DNA of 64,000 bases from positions 62,001-126,000 of the forward strand of contig JAGNKU010000008.1 in the NCBI GenBank assembly GCA_017999985.1, written 5' to 3'. Positions 15,413 through 25,225 of the stretch are shown here, piece after piece. Origin of the DNA: Phycisphaerae bacterium. GTDB lineage: Bacteria; Planctomycetota; Phycisphaerae; UBA1845; Fen-1342. Made by a program: the position numbers and the translations under genes. The stretch's first letter is position 1. Every line of letters begins with the position of its first letter. The notes under the pieces are model-generated. The model had not been told where the DNA came from. It ran no database searches and saw only the letters and a program-made list of their open reading frames with translations.

Positions 15413-16615
15413 ATGCTCGCGCTCGCCTGGGCCAACTTGACGCACCACAAGCTCCGCACGGCGCTCAGCGCGCTCGCGGTCGGCATCGGCATCATGCTGA
15501 TGCTCGTGTCGCGCGGGCTGGCCGACGGCTCGCTGGCCGAAGTGAACCAGCGCATGCAGAGCGTGAACGCCGAGCTGGTCATCCTGCCGGCCCAGGACAA
15601 CATCATTTTCACCAACGGGGCCCCCTTCCGCGCCAGCCACGAGCGGCGCCTGCAGACCCTCAGCGACGCGCACGGCCCGCTGGCGACCGCGGTCATCCCC
15701 GTCTTCTTCGGCCAGGTGCAGATGGGCGGGCAGCAGCAACGGCTCTTCGGTGTCGATCCCGCGCAGATGCCGCTCTTCCTGGCATCGTATCGCGTCGTAG
15801 CCGGCGGGCTGTTCGACCGGGCCAGCGCCTTCGCCGACCGCGTGCGCGCGGGGGCCACCGCGCCCGCGAGCATGAGCGATCCCGCCTACGCCGCGTACAT
15901 TGCCGACGGGCTCGAACTCGTGATCGACGAGCGGTTGCAGCGCGTAGGCAACTACCAGCTCGGCGACCAGGTCCAGATCATGGGGCAGGTCTTCCGCATC
16001 GTGGGCATCATCGAGACCGGTGTCGCCGGCCGCGTGTTCGCCCCGCTCCAGACGCTGCGCGAGATCGTGGTCGCCGGCGAGCCGACCGCGAGCATGTACT
16101 TCGTCAAGCTGCGCCCCGGGCTGGACGCCGCGGCCACGGCCGACCGCTTCCAGAGCGAGTTCGCGGCCGACGTGCGCGTCGAGTTGAAGAGCGAGTACGG
16201 CCATCTGCTCCGGGCCAGCTTCGCGTCGGTCAGCCTGTACCTGAACGCGTCCAGCGGCGTGGCGCTGGCCGCGTGCTTTCTGTTCATCCTTCTGACGATG
16301 TACACGATGGTCATCGAACGCACGCGCGAGATTGGCATCCTCAAGTCGCTCGGCGTCACGCGGTTGGGACTGGTGCGGCTGTCCGTCCACGAAGCCCTGT
16401 TGATCTCGCTGGGCGGCGTCGCGATCGGCCTGGCGCTGGCGTATGGCGTCCGGGCGCTGCTCGCGGTCATCAAGCCGCTGCTGACGGTCGACTTCGGTGG
16501 CGACGATTGGTTGATTGCCGTCCTGGTTGGCGTGGCCGGCGGGACGCTCAGCGCGCTGTATCCCGGATACCGGGCGGCCCGCCTCGATCCGGCCGTGGCC
16601 TTGAGTCGCGAATGA
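15413..16615 (+). CDS. FtsX/MacB-type ABC transporter permease
   Basis: 400 residues with the MacB/FtsX topology. There is one N-terminal membrane helix after LAWANLTHHKLRTALSALAVGIG, a large periplasmic domain (about residues 45-280) and three C-terminal helices beginning near residue 285. The conserved MVIERTREIGILKSLGVT motif follows the second helix, and the last segment ends ALYPGYRAARLDPAVALSRE. These permeases power lipoprotein release or efflux rather than import. Stop overlaps the ATPase start (ATGA), which strongly implies translational coupling. Confidence 0.9.
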   Translation: MLALAWANLTHHKLRTALSALAVGIGIMLMLVSRGLADGSLAEVNQRMQSVNAELVILPAQDNIIFTNGAPFRASHERRLQTLSDAHGPLATAVIPVFFGQVQMGGQQQRLFGVDPAQMPLFLASYRVVAGGLFDRASAFADRVRAGATAPASMSDPAYAAYIADGLELVIDERLQRVGNYQLGDQVQIMGQVFRIVGIIETGVAGRVFAPLQTLREIVVAGEPTASMYFVKLRPGLDAAATADRFQSEFAADVRVELKSEYGHLLRASFASVSLYLNASSGVALAACFLFILLTMYTMVIERTREIGILKSLGVTRLGLVRLSVHEALLISLGGVAIGLALAYGVRALLAVIKPLLTVDFGGDDWLIAVLVGVAGGTLSALYPGYRAARLDPAVALSRE

Positions 16616-17286
16616 ATGACGCCCTGATGATCGACGTCGCCGGCCTGCACCATGCGTACACGCACGGCGCCGTGGTCGAACCCGTGCTGCACGGCCTGCA
16701 ACTCCAGGTGCGGCGCGGCGAGTTCGTCGTCATCATGGGCCCCTCGGGCTGCGGCAAGACGACGCTGCTGAACGTGCTGGGCCTCATGCTCACGCCCACA
16801 CAGGCCGAGCGGCTCTGCATCGCCGGTCGCGACACGCGCGGGCTGAGCGACGCCGACCGCACGGCCTTGCGGCGCGCCGCCCTCGGTTTCGTCTTTCAGC
16901 GCTTCAACCTGTTGCCGACGTTGAATGTGCGCGGCAACGTCGGTCTGCCGCTGCGGCTGCGCGGCGCCGTGGCCGACGGGCAGGTGGACCGGTTAATCGA
17001 GCGCGTCGGGCTGAGCGCCTACGCGCACAAGAAGCCCGCGTACCTCTCCGTCGGGCAGCAACAGCGCGTCGCGATCGCCCGCGCCGTGGTGGGCGCCCCG
17101 GCGCTGCTGCTTGCGGACGAGCCGACCGGCAACCTGGATTCGGCCAACGCGAGTGCAATCCTCGAGCTGCTGTCCGAGCTGCACCGCGAGCAGGGCCAGA
17201 CGGTCGTCATGATCACGCACAACGAGCAGCTCGCGATCAAGGCGGATCGCGTGCTGCACATGCGCGACGGGTGTTTCGTTGACTGA
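16612..17286 (+). CDS. ABC transporter ATP-binding protein (MacB/LolD type)
   Basis: 224 residues with Walker A GPSGCGKTT, Q-loop FVFQRFNLLPTLNV, signature region YLSVGQQQRVAIARAV (LSVGQ in place of LSGGQ), Walker B LLLADEPTGNLDSANA and switch His in MITHN. The sequence DEPTGNLD and NLLPTL are typical of the LolD/MacB/FtsE group. Starts at 16612 in an ATGA overlap with the FtsX-type permease, so the two form one transporter. The Ser-Val in the signature is an unusual but tolerated change. Confidence 0.9.
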   Translation: MNDALMIDVAGLHHAYTHGAVVEPVLHGLQLQVRRGEFVVIMGPSGCGKTTLLNVLGLMLTPTQAERLCIAGRDTRGLSDADRTALRRAALGFVFQRFNLLPTLNVRGNVGLPLRLRGAVADGQVDRLIERVGLSAYAHKKPAYLSVGQQQRVAIARAVVGAPALLLADEPTGNLDSANASAILELLSELHREQGQTVVMITHNEQLAIKADRVLHMRDGCFVD

Positions 17287-18064
17287 CGGCGCAGGCAGCC
17301 CGGACGGCCCGGCCGCGGAACACAGCCTGCCCGGCCTGCGCGCCTGGTTCGCCTTCTTCATCATGTGGATGCTCGCCTGGGCGCTCGCGGCGCTGGCATC
17401 CTTCGAGCGCTCCGAGCAGGGCGACGCGTTCGCGCTGCGCGTGTGGGTGCTGGCGCTGACGTGCTTCTATCTCTCGCTGTGCAACGCCTTCCTGCCGCTG
17501 CCGACCGCGTGGATCGTCTTCCTCGCCGCGCTGCCCGAATACACGCTCGTGCAGACGGCGTGGCTACGCGTGCCGCTGGTCGCCGGCGTGCTCAGCCTGG
17601 CCACCGTCGTCGCGAACCTCAACGAATACCACCTGCTCACGTATGTGCTGCGGTTTGGCCTGGGGCGGCGCATCCGGCGGGCACGCGTCTATGGCTGGGC
17701 GCTGCGCTGGTTCGACCGCAGCCCGTTTCAGTTGCTCGCACTGGTCGCGTTCATTCCGATTCCGGTGGACGCCGTGCGCTGGCTGGCGATTCTGCGGGAA
17801 TACTCGCGCGTGCGCTTTGCCCTGGCGTACTTCGTCGGCCGCGGGGCACGCTACCTGCTCTTCGCACTCTGCGCGTTGTGGTTCGCGCTGACCCCGCGCC
17901 AGGTCCTGGTCCTGCAGATCGTGCTGGTCGTGCTGGCCGGATTGAGCCGACTGGCGTGGCGGCTACTGTGGCCTGCGCGCCGGGCTGGCGCAGCGCCGGA
18001 CGCCACCACGGTTGAGGCCGTCCTGGCCCCGGCCGGGACCGCCGGCCAACAGAGTACGAAGTGA
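17279..18064 (+). CDS. VTT-type (DedA/TVP38-like) integral membrane protein
   Basis: 261 residues, start TTG at 17279 overlapping the ATPase gene. At least five hydrophobic segments are visible. The region LLALVAFIPIPVDAVRWLAI followed by FALAYFVGRGARYLLFALCA resembles the VTT/SNARE-associated domain, a family linked to phospholipid movement across membranes. The 25-residue tail is hydrophilic. The overlap with the ABC genes suggests the product works with them, but the substrate is unknown. Confidence 0.65.
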   Translation: MTDGAGSPDGPAAEHSLPGLRAWFAFFIMWMLAWALAALASFERSEQGDAFALRVWVLALTCFYLSLCNAFLPLPTAWIVFLAALPEYTLVQTAWLRVPLVAGVLSLATVVANLNEYHLLTYVLRFGLGRRIRRARVYGWALRWFDRSPFQLLALVAFIPIPVDAVRWLAILREYSRVRFALAYFVGRGARYLLFALCALWFALTPRQVLVLQIVLVVLAGLSRLAWRLLWPARRAGAAPDATTVEAVLAPAGTAGQQSTK

Positions 18065-18077
18065 CCGCCCCCGGTCG

Positions 18078-18581
18078 TCAGTGGCCCGCCTTGGGCGCCG
18101 CATGTTCCGCCGGCGGCGTTTGGGCTGCCGTCGCCTGTGCAGCGGGGCGCGGCACGAGTTCGCGCGGCGGAAACACCCGTGGCAGCACCAGCACCGCCGC
18201 CACCGCGACGGCAAGCGTGGCCAGCGCGACCAGCCCGATTAGTCGCCGCACGGGCAGCGGGATCCACCCGAACGGCCAATTCGCCGCCGCCAGCAGGGTG
18301 TCCAGAAAGCGATAGACCAGCCCGTGGGCCGTGTCTGTGGGCGGGGCCTCGGGGGCAGCTTGCGGTTCGGGACCGGGCGGCATGCTCGGGGGCGGCACCG
18401 GGCGCGGCGGCGCGCTGACCAGCGGCTCGCGCGGCGCCGGAGACATCCGCGGCCCCTCCACCGGAATCACTGTGCCGTCGTCCAGGCTCGGAATCCCCGC
18501 GGCCTGTCGCTCGGCTTCCGCCAGCGCAGCCTGGATCTCGTCGTCGCTGACGATGGAGGAACTCGGCTGCTGATCGGACAT
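18078..18581 (-). CDS. Proline-rich single-pass membrane protein
   Basis: 167 residues from the ATG at 18581 (AGGA eight bases upstream). The N-terminal half is acidic then proline-rich (many PPxP) with no folded domain visible. One hydrophobic helix lies at about residues 112-138 (LIGLVALATLAVAVAAVLVL) after a short amphipathic segment FLDTLLAAANWPFGWIPLPV. A Pro/Ala tail follows. No family recognised. It converges with the VTT-type gene with 13 bases between the stops. Confidence 0.5.
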   Translation of the reverse strand: MSDQQPSSSIVSDDEIQAALAEAERQAAGIPSLDDGTVIPVEGPRMSPAPREPLVSAPPRPVPPPSMPPGPEPQAAPEAPPTDTAHGLVYRFLDTLLAAANWPFGWIPLPVRRLIGLVALATLAVAVAAVLVLPRVFPPRELVPRPAAQATAAQTPPAEHAAPKAGH

Positions 18582-18835
18582 TGCCTGCATCCTGGACTGG
18601 GCCGCGCGCGGCCGTCTCCAGGTAGCATCGACCGAACGCCGGTCCGTCTGCAAGAACCAGCCCCGGCGGGCCGACAGCGTCCGATAGCGTACCGCCGCCG
18701 CCAGGTCGCCGGGCTTGTCGAAAGTTGTCCACGCCGGATCGACTTTGCGGTCCAGTCACGATCTAATCAGGTGGACGCTCGAGCGAGACCATGGCGTGCT
18801 GGCACCTCGAGCATGCATGTCGCAGGAGACGAACC

Positions 18836-20569
18836 ATGCGAAGGATGCTGGCGTTGGCGGGGCTGGCATTCGGGTTGCCGTGGGTGGCATGGGGCCAGGC
18901 GCCGACCAGCCAGTCGGCGGCGTTGCCGGCAGGCGTGGAACGCGTGTTGAAGTACGTCCCCGATGACACACACTTGCTGATCATCGTGCCGAGCATGGAC
19001 GGCCTGGCGACCGGCGTGGCGGCTTTCGGCAAGGCGATCGTGCTGCCGGAGCTGGCCGAAGTGAACGCCCGCGAAATGCTGACCGAGATGCTAGGTGCCA
19101 ACGCGGCCGCGCTGGACACGCACGGGGCGCTGGTCCTCGCGCTGTCGGCGGCGCACGATGAGCCGCTGCTGCTCGCGACGCTCGCGCGGGACGAAGGCTG
19201 GAAGGGCACGACGCAGCCGACCCGGCTGGACGACGAAACGCTTGTCTACGAGTTCGGCCCCGAGCGGTTCCTGGCGGCCAGCACGAACGGGGTGGCCATC
19301 CTGGCGCGTGAGAAATCCGAGCTGCGACGGGCACTCGAGGCGCGCGGCAAGGGCGGCGAGCGCTGCGCCGCGGCGCTGGCGCCGTGCCTCGCGCAGCGGC
19401 AAGTCGCGCTGTACGTCGATATCCCGGCGTGGAAGAGCGTGATCGATGCACAGATGACGCTGGTCTCACAGGGCATGTACATGGGAATGGCGGCGGCCGG
19501 GCCGGACGCCGAACTCGGCATGCAGGTGTGGAACTGGATGCTGGAGCAGGTCAAGAACATCGTGGCCGAGTCACGTACCTTCGTGGCCACCGTGCGCATC
19601 GACGCGCAGGGGGTTTGCGCGGACGGCCGGGCGACTTTCGACGCCGACGGCCAGGTCGTGCGCTATCTTCAGGGCGTGCAGCGCCCGCGGCGGGACCTGC
19701 TGCGCGGCTTGCCGACCACTACGGCCCCGGTGCTCATGGCGTTCGAGTGGGAGGAAGCCCCCGGCGCCGTGGGGCCACAGGAAGCGATGTCCAGGGCCAT
19801 CCTACGGATGGACGCGGTGAAGGAGAAGATCGACGGCGAGAAGCTCGCCACGGTCATGAAACAGACCATCGAGATGAATCGCCGCGTGCCCGGCAGCAGC
19901 GCCGTGTTCAGCTTCAGCCCCGAGGAGCGCGGCCTGCTCTACTGGGGCCTGTATCTCACGCGCGAGGGACCGGCGGTGCAGCGCGAGATGCGCTCCATCT
20001 GGGAACTCACACCCGAGCTGGTCAACGCCTGGGGCACGTTCCCCGGCGCGCTGGCCCGCGGCGAGCCGGAGAGAATCGGTGGCGTGGACGCCGACGTGTA
20101 CAAGTTCGATTTTGACACCGATGCGGCGCTGCGCCAGCCCATGCTCCAGGCGCTCTACGGCAGGGATCCCACGCTGTACATGGCGCCGCACCCAGAGGGG
20201 CTGGCCTATGCGTTCGGCCCGCAGACCGAGGCCCGCGCCCGGCTGGCGGACATCCTGGACACCGAACGTCCGCCGTTGCGTACCGCCGCCCGGGTCACCA
20301 GCCTGTTCAAACACTTCAGCGCCGATCCGCAATGCTGTCTGGTGGTCGATCTGCCCGCGGTTTTCCGCAGCGTGAGTGGCATGCTGGCCCAGTTCGGGCT
20401 GCCCGTGCCCGCGGTGGAACTGAAGGACGAGCAGCCGCCCCTGGCTGGCGCGACGCTCTACCTCGAGCCCGAGAGCATCCGCACCGAGCTCTTCGCTCCG
20501 GCCGAGCCCATCAAGGACCTCATCAAGGCAATCGGGAGTCTAGACGGCGGTAAGAGCGAGGCGTATTAG
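18836..20569 (+). CDS. Large secreted protein of unknown function
   Basis: 577 residues from the ATG at 18836, where GGAG lies seven bases upstream; 15 earlier Arg/Cys-rich residues of the open frame are not part of it. Signal peptide MRRMLALAGLAFGLPWVAWG, then a mixed alpha/beta protein starting VERVLKYVPDDTHLLIIVPS. This opening, with repeated segments of the FLAASTNGVAILA and LYVDIPAWKSVID kind, is similar to DUF3352-like envelope proteins that I associate with planctomycetes, but I cannot assign a domain firmly. No catalytic motif is evident. Confidence 0.55.
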   Translation: MRRMLALAGLAFGLPWVAWGQAPTSQSAALPAGVERVLKYVPDDTHLLIIVPSMDGLATGVAAFGKAIVLPELAEVNAREMLTEMLGANAAALDTHGALVLALSAAHDEPLLLATLARDEGWKGTTQPTRLDDETLVYEFGPERFLAASTNGVAILAREKSELRRALEARGKGGERCAAALAPCLAQRQVALYVDIPAWKSVIDAQMTLVSQGMYMGMAAAGPDAELGMQVWNWMLEQVKNIVAESRTFVATVRIDAQGVCADGRATFDADGQVVRYLQGVQRPRRDLLRGLPTTTAPVLMAFEWEEAPGAVGPQEAMSRAILRMDAVKEKIDGEKLATVMKQTIEMNRRVPGSSAVFSFSPEERGLLYWGLYLTREGPAVQREMRSIWELTPELVNAWGTFPGALARGEPERIGGVDADVYKFDFDTDAALRQPMLQALYGRDPTLYMAPHPEGLAYAFGPQTEARARLADILDTERPPLRTAARVTSLFKHFSADPQCCLVVDLPAVFRSVSGMLAQFGLPVPAVELKDEQPPLAGATLYLEPESIRTELFAPAEPIKDLIKAIGSLDGGKSEAY

Positions 20570-20587
20570 CGGCCGGCGTTCGCAGGC

Positions 20588-21232
20588 TCAGGCACGCACA
20601 TCGAATCCGAGCGTCGCGGTGCCGTTCGCGGCGCCATAGGCGCCCACCGCCGCCCGCTGAACCATCCCCCTTGAACCGCGCGCCGCTTCAGCCGTGGCAG
20701 CGGCCTGTTCCGCCCGCGCTCGCTGCATCGCCGCTTCGGCTTCCGCCGCCACCCGCATGTCCTGCGCCGAAGGATCGGCCGGGGCGAGCGCCGCCGCCCG
20801 CACGGTCTCCATCTTCCGGATGGTGGCTGCCGGATCGTCCTCGATGGGCGACGTATCGATGTGCACCTCGCCGGCCGTCGCGTACTGACGCCCATCGGGG
20901 CCGGTCTCGTACTCGAACTGGGCGCCGCCGTGTGCGTGGGCCCCGGCCGCGGCCTGGTGGGCCGCCTCGTGCCGGCGCACTTCCGCGTCGCGTTGCTTCA
21001 ATTCGGCGACGCGTTCCTGCTCCTCACGACCGAGCTGCTCCGCGCGCTGCGCGGCCCGCGCCGCGGGGCTCAGCTCGACCGTGTCACCGTCCTCGGTCGC
21101 GGCTTCCTCAGACGGCGTTTCGGGGCGCGTCCCCACGGCGCGCAACGGTTCGATCCGTGCGGCCAGACGCGCGAGCGCAAAGCCGCTCCCAAACGGATCG
21201 ACCAGTCCCGATAACACTCCGCTGATCGTCAC
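20588..21232 (-). CDS. SprA-related putative metalloprotease-like protein
   Basis: 214 residues beginning at the GTG at 21232 (GGAGA five bases upstream). After a low-complexity N-terminus and an Arg/Glu-rich helix ([20 protein letters not shown]) the conserved core [13 protein letters not shown] (an HExxH-like HEAAH) leads into [24 protein letters not shown]. This combination defines the SprA-related family (PF12118), which is described as a putative zinc metalloprotease domain. An Ala-rich helix closes the protein. No signal peptide is seen. It converges with the previous gene and is divergent from the next one. Confidence 0.8.
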   Translation of the reverse strand: MTISGVLSGLVDPFGSGFALARLAARIEPLRAVGTRPETPSEEAATEDGDTVELSPAARAAQRAEQLGREEQERVAELKQRDAEVRRHEAAHQAAAGAHAHGGAQFEYETGPDGRQYATAGEVHIDTSPIEDDPAATIRKMETVRAAALAPADPSAQDMRVAAEAEAAMQRARAEQAAATAEAARGSRGMVQRAAVGAYGAANGTATLGFDVRA

Positions 21233-21373
21233 AGCACTCTCCGGCGCGCGGGCGAGTGGCACACCCTGCACAGATCGGTCGCCGGTGCATGGCCCTTGAC
21301 CGCCTCCAGCCGAACCCGCGGCCGGAACCGCCCAAGCACGCGCCGGCGTCTCGCCGGCTATCCCCGGAGGCCC

Positions 21374-21412
21374 TATAATGGCCGCCGGGAACGCGGGTCG
21401 CAGTGCGACCCG
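21374..21412 (+). promoter_or_regulatory. Consensus -10 box and hairpin before the Shine-Dalgarno site
   Basis: TATAAT at 21374-21379 lies about 47 bases before the ATG at 21426. A perfect 8-bp stem CGGGTCGC (21394-21401), loop AGT, GCGACCCG (21405-21412) sits in the likely leader, and its 3' arm touches the Shine-Dalgarno GGGAGG (21412-21417). Folding could limit ribosome access. No clear -35 is seen. Confidence 0.5.
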
Positions 21413-21425
21413 GGAGGTAGAGCGC

Positions 21426-22172
21426 ATGGCCGCGCAAGTCTCATTCTGGCAGCGGGTGGGCAGTCTGTTTCGCACCGACTCGGGAATGGGCCGGGACCGC
21501 CGACCGGGCGCGCTCGAGTCCAGCGGCCGGCTGGAAAGTTCGGTGGCCGCCCCGCTCGACCGCAGCGGCAATCACGCCGAGCCGTTCTGGCGCCGGCCCG
21601 CGGCGCGCAGCGCGCAGGCCCGCGAAACCGCGCTGCGCGTCGTCGAGCTGGCCGAAGCGCTGCAGCAACACTTCCGGCAGCAGGACCAGCGCGCGGCCGA
21701 GCTGGCCGGGTCGCTCGACCGCGTCGGCGGCACTCTCGAACAACTGGCCGCGGCGCAGCGCGCCCACGGCGAGTATCTGCGCTCGATCGCCGAGCACACC
21801 GAGTCTGCGGGCAAGAATGCATCGTCGCTCACGGCCACGCTCAGCCGCGTGCCCGAGTCCCTGCTCGCGCAGGCCGAGGCCATCCGCACCGTGGCGCGGC
21901 ACCTCGAGATCGCGCAGGAGTCCGACACGCAGCTCATGCACTCGCTGCAGCAGTTCGGGCGGGCGGTCGACACGCTGGGCTCGTCCGGCACGGCCCAGGT
22001 CGAAGTGCTGCAACGCCTGCATGCGGCCCAGCATGAGCAGCAGGCGGCCATGATGGCCCTGGTGCGCGAACAAACCCGGCGCTATCTGATCGTGCTCGTC
22101 GTCACCGGCGTGCTGGCCTTGGGTGCGCTGGTCGCGCTGATCACGCTGTTGTTCCTGCGCTGGTCGCCGTAA
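21426..22172 (+). CDS. Tail-anchored coiled-coil membrane protein
   Basis: 248 residues from the ATG at 21426 (GGGAGG, eight-base spacing). An N-terminal basic region ([14 protein letters not shown]) is followed by long coiled coils from about residue 70 to 210, with spaced Gln/Glu/Leu heptads, and a single C-terminal membrane helix ([25 protein letters not shown]). The overall shape is like membrane-bound, methyl-accepting-like coils, but no signalling motif is seen. Function unknown. Confidence 0.55.
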   Translation: MAAQVSFWQRVGSLFRTDSGMGRDRRPGALESSGRLESSVAAPLDRSGNHAEPFWRRPAARSAQARETALRVVELAEALQQHFRQQDQRAAELAGSLDRVGGTLEQLAAAQRAHGEYLRSIAEHTESAGKNASSLTATLSRVPESLLAQAEAIRTVARHLEIAQESDTQLMHSLQQFGRAVDTLGSSGTAQVEVLQRLHAAQHEQQAAMMALVREQTRRYLIVLVVTGVLALGALVALITLLFLRWSP

Positions 22173-22225
22173 CCGCCGGCCCGTCGGCCGTGGCACCGCC
22201 GCGCGGCGCCGGATAAGCTGCCCGC

Positions 22226-23869
22226 ATGAAGATCGCGCTCGTTCAGACCAATCCGACCATCGGCGACATCGCGGGGAACACGCAAGCGGTGCTGCGCGGG
22301 ATGCGGCGCGCCGCCGCCGCGGGGGCCGAGTTGGCGGTATTTCCTGAGCAGACCCTGATCGGCTATCCGGCCCGGGACCTGCTGCTGCGCCGCGAGGTGA
22401 TCGAACGCAACCTGGCAGCCCTCGCAGAACTGGCGGCCGCCGCGACGGACGTGGCCGTGATCGTCGGCTACGCGGAGCCGAGCACGCGCGCGTTCGGCCG
22501 GCCGCTGTTCAACGCGGCGGCGCTGCTGCACCGCGGGCAAGTTCTGGCCCGCTGGCAAAAGCGGCTGCTGCCGACGTACGACGTGTTCGACGAGGTGCGC
22601 TACTTCGAACCGGGCGGACTGCAACCGGTCGTCGAACTGGGCGGCCTGCGTCTGGGCGTGACGATCTGTGAAGACATGTGGTCGCGCGAGGAGATGCTCG
22701 GCCAGCCGCTGTACGACTGCGACCCCATCCAGGATCTCGCGGCCGCCGGGGCCCAGGTCGTGCTCAATATCGCGGCGTCTCCGTACTTCCTCGGCAAGCA
22801 TGACCTGCGCTTCGGGCTGATGGCGGAGCACGCCCGGCGCCATCGCGTGCCACTGCTGTTCGTCAACCAGGTGGGCGGCAACGACGAGCTCATCTTCGAC
22901 GGCTCGAGCACGGTGGTCGACGCCGGCGGCCGGCTCGTCGGCCAGGCCGCGGCGTTTGCCGAGGACCTGCTGCTCGTGGAACTGAGCAACCTGCCGGCCA
23001 CGCGGCGCGCGCTGCAGCCCGACGGGCCAGCCAGCCTGCACGCGGCACTTGTGCTCGGCCTGCGCGACTACTTGCGCAAGTGTGGGTTCCACGCCGCCCT
23101 GGTCGGGCTCTCGGGCGGCATCGACTCCGCGGTGGTCGCGGTACTGGCGGCGGAGGCGCTCGGCCCGCAAAACGTCCAGGGCGTCGCGATGCCCAGCCGT
23201 TTCAGCAGCGACCACAGTGTCACCGACGCCCGCGTGCTCGCCGAAAACCTCGGCATCCAGTACGCGCAGATCGAGATCGAGCCGATGCACGCCGCGTTCG
23301 AGCGCACGCTGCAGCCGCATTTCGCCGGCCGGCCGCCCGACATCGCCGAGGAGAACATCCAGGCCCGCACGCGCGGCGTCATTCTCATGGCGCTGTCCAA
23401 CAAGTTCGGCCGCCTGCTGCTGACGACCGGGAACAAGAGCGAATTGGCCGTGGGCTACTGCACGCTGTACGGCGACATGGCCGGCGGGCTCGCGGTGATC
23501 AGCGACGTGCCGAAGACCATGATCTACACGCTGGCACGGTATATGAACGTGCGGGCCGGCCGGCCGTTGATCCCCGAGGGCACGCTGACCAAGCCACCCT
23601 CCGCCGAGCTGCGTCCCAACCAGACAGACCAGGACACGCTGCCGCCCTACGAGGTGCTGGATGAAATCCTGGAGCGCTACGAAGTCCGTCTGCAAGATGC
23701 TGACGAGATCGTCGCCGCCGGCTTCGAGCGGGCCGTGGTCACGGACGTGCTGCGCAAGATCCAGCTCAGCGAGTACAAGCGCCGGCAGGCGGCCCCCGGT
23801 CTGAAGGTCACCTCGCGGGCTTTCGGCTTCGGGCGCCGCATGCCCATCGCCGCGCGGTACCCGCAGTGA
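22226..23869 (+). CDS. nadE: Glutamine-dependent NAD+ synthetase
   Basis: 547 residues with two domains. The N-terminal nitrilase-type glutaminase has its triad in place: Glu41 (FPEQTLIGYP), Lys112 (WQKRLLPTYD) and Cys148 (TICEDMW). The C-terminal synthetase has the ATP pyrophosphatase loop LSGGIDSAVVAVLAAEALG at about residue 290, then GNKSELAVGYCTLYGDMAGG and KPPSAELRPNQTDQDTLPPYE. Catalyses the last step of NAD biosynthesis with glutamine as the amino donor. Start ATG at 22226. Confidence 0.95.
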   Translation: MKIALVQTNPTIGDIAGNTQAVLRGMRRAAAAGAELAVFPEQTLIGYPARDLLLRREVIERNLAALAELAAAATDVAVIVGYAEPSTRAFGRPLFNAAALLHRGQVLARWQKRLLPTYDVFDEVRYFEPGGLQPVVELGGLRLGVTICEDMWSREEMLGQPLYDCDPIQDLAAAGAQVVLNIAASPYFLGKHDLRFGLMAEHARRHRVPLLFVNQVGGNDELIFDGSSTVVDAGGRLVGQAAAFAEDLLLVELSNLPATRRALQPDGPASLHAALVLGLRDYLRKCGFHAALVGLSGGIDSAVVAVLAAEALGPQNVQGVAMPSRFSSDHSVTDARVLAENLGIQYAQIEIEPMHAAFERTLQPHFAGRPPDIAEENIQARTRGVILMALSNKFGRLLLTTGNKSELAVGYCTLYGDMAGGLAVISDVPKTMIYTLARYMNVRAGRPLIPEGTLTKPPSAELRPNQTDQDTLPPYEVLDEILERYEVRLQDADEIVAAGFERAVVTDVLRKIQLSEYKRRQAAPGLKVTSRAFGFGRRMPIAARYPQ

Positions 23870-23878
23870 CGGTGGCGG

Positions 23879-24448
23879 TCAGCGCCGGTTGATCGCGCGC
23901 CAGCTCGGCCGGTCATAGCCTCCAACGTGCAGCGCGTGAATCTCGCCGATGCGCCAGCCTGCGGGCGTCCGCACGAACCGCAGCGACCACGCCGTGTTGA
24001 GCGTGCCCGCATAGGAATCCAGCCGCACATCCGACAGGTAGGTGACGGAGACGTGGAACGCCTCCGCCTGCGACTCGCGGACGTTGAGTTCCCACCGATC
24101 GATCCAGTTGACGCGCACATGGTCCAATTGGTGGCGGACATAGGTCAGGAAGTCATCGCGACCCAGGCCCTCGCTCTCGAAGTCTGGCGCCAGAGCCGCT
24201 TCCAGGGCGGCCGTGCGCGCGGCCACGATGTCGCGCTCAATCGCCGCCAGGATACGCCCGGCGTGCTCGCGACGCGTGACCACCAGTACCTGGACCAGCA
24301 ACAGTGCCGCAGCCACGCCGAGGCCGAGCAGCAGGGGGCGGACCTGACCGCTGCGGCGCCAGTGCACCAGCAGCGCGAACAGCACCAGCCCCAGCACGGA
24401 CCCCAGCGCCGCCACGGATTCGAACAGCAACCAGGTGACCCACTCCAT
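23879..24448 (-). CDS. Membrane protein with NTF2-like C-terminal domain
   Basis: 189 residues. Two hydrophobic helices at about 5-27 and 36-58, then a soluble domain opening RREHAGRILAAIERDIVAARTAALEAALAPDF and continuing YVRHQLDHVRVNWIDRWELNVRE ... VSVTYLSDVRL ... WSLRFVRTPAGWRIGEIHA. That pattern of helices and a long curved sheet fits the NTF2/SnoaL-like fold. No catalytic residue is evident. Ends nine bases from nadE (convergent) and faces away from tmk. Confidence 0.55.
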   Translation of the reverse strand: MEWVTWLLFESVAALGSVLGLVLFALLVHWRRSGQVRPLLLGLGVAAALLLVQVLVVTRREHAGRILAAIERDIVAARTAALEAALAPDFESEGLGRDDFLTYVRHQLDHVRVNWIDRWELNVRESQAEAFHVSVTYLSDVRLDSYAGTLNTAWSLRFVRTPAGWRIGEIHALHVGGYDRPSWRAINRR

Positions 24449-24547
24449 GCTCGTCCCCGCTCATGCCGCCATTCATGCTGCCGCCACATTTACCCGCGCC
24501 GCACTCCGCGGTTGCTGCCCACGCCCGTTTCCACTAAGTTTCACACC

Positions 24548-25225
24548 ATGAGTCTCGGCGGAAAATTCATCGTCATCGACGGCCCCGACGGCTCCGGCAA
24601 AGGCACGCAACTCACGCGCCTCGCCGCTTGGATCGACGGCCAAGGCGGTCGCTGCCGCCGGGCCCGCGACCCGGGGGGCACCGAGATCGGCGACCGCATC
24701 CGTCACATTCTACTCGGTTACGACCTGTCCCGGATGGACCCGCGCTGCGAAGCGCTGCTGTTCATGGCCTCTCGCGCCCAGCTCGTCGCCGAGGTGATCC
24801 GCCCGGCACTCCAGGCCGGCGAGACCGTGCTCTGCGACCGGTTCATCTCCGCGACCTGTGCGTACCAGGGCGCGGTCGGCGTGCCGGCGACCGAGATCAT
24901 CGCGCTCGGGCGGCTGGCCGTGGGTGACACGTGGCCGGACCTGACCATCGTGCTGGATCTCCCGCCGGAGGTCGGCTTCGGTCGCACGGGCCGCAAGCCG
25001 CACCACGTCGGCAAGCGCGACGATGCCGGCCAGACGACCATGTTCGACGGCGCGACCGCCGACGCGATGGAGCGGCGACCGCTCGAGTTTCACCGCCAGG
25101 TGCGCCAGAACTTCCGCGACCTGTCGGCGGTCTATCCGACGCCGGTCGTGCTGATCGACGCCAGCCGCGACGCGGACGCAGTCTGGCAAGACGTCCAGGA
25201 GGCGGTGCAGCGTGCAGCTCAGTGA
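24548..25225 (+). CDS. tmk: Thymidylate kinase
   Basis: 225 residues. P-loop DGPDGSGKGT (residues 11-20), DR motif in CDRFISATCAYQG, and a lid with GRTGRKPHHVGKRD. Phosphorylates dTMP to dTDP for DNA synthesis. The ATG at 24548 is chosen because it immediately precedes FIVIDG; the open frame upstream has no homology. The end overlaps the holB start by 14 bases, the common tmk-holB arrangement. Confidence 0.95.
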   Translation: MSLGGKFIVIDGPDGSGKGTQLTRLAAWIDGQGGRCRRARDPGGTEIGDRIRHILLGYDLSRMDPRCEALLFMASRAQLVAEVIRPALQAGETVLCDRFISATCAYQGAVGVPATEIIALGRLAVGDTWPDLTIVLDLPPEVGFGRTGRKPHHVGKRDDAGQTTMFDGATADAMERRPLEFHRQVRQNFRDLSAVYPTPVVLIDASRDADAVWQDVQEAVQRAAQ

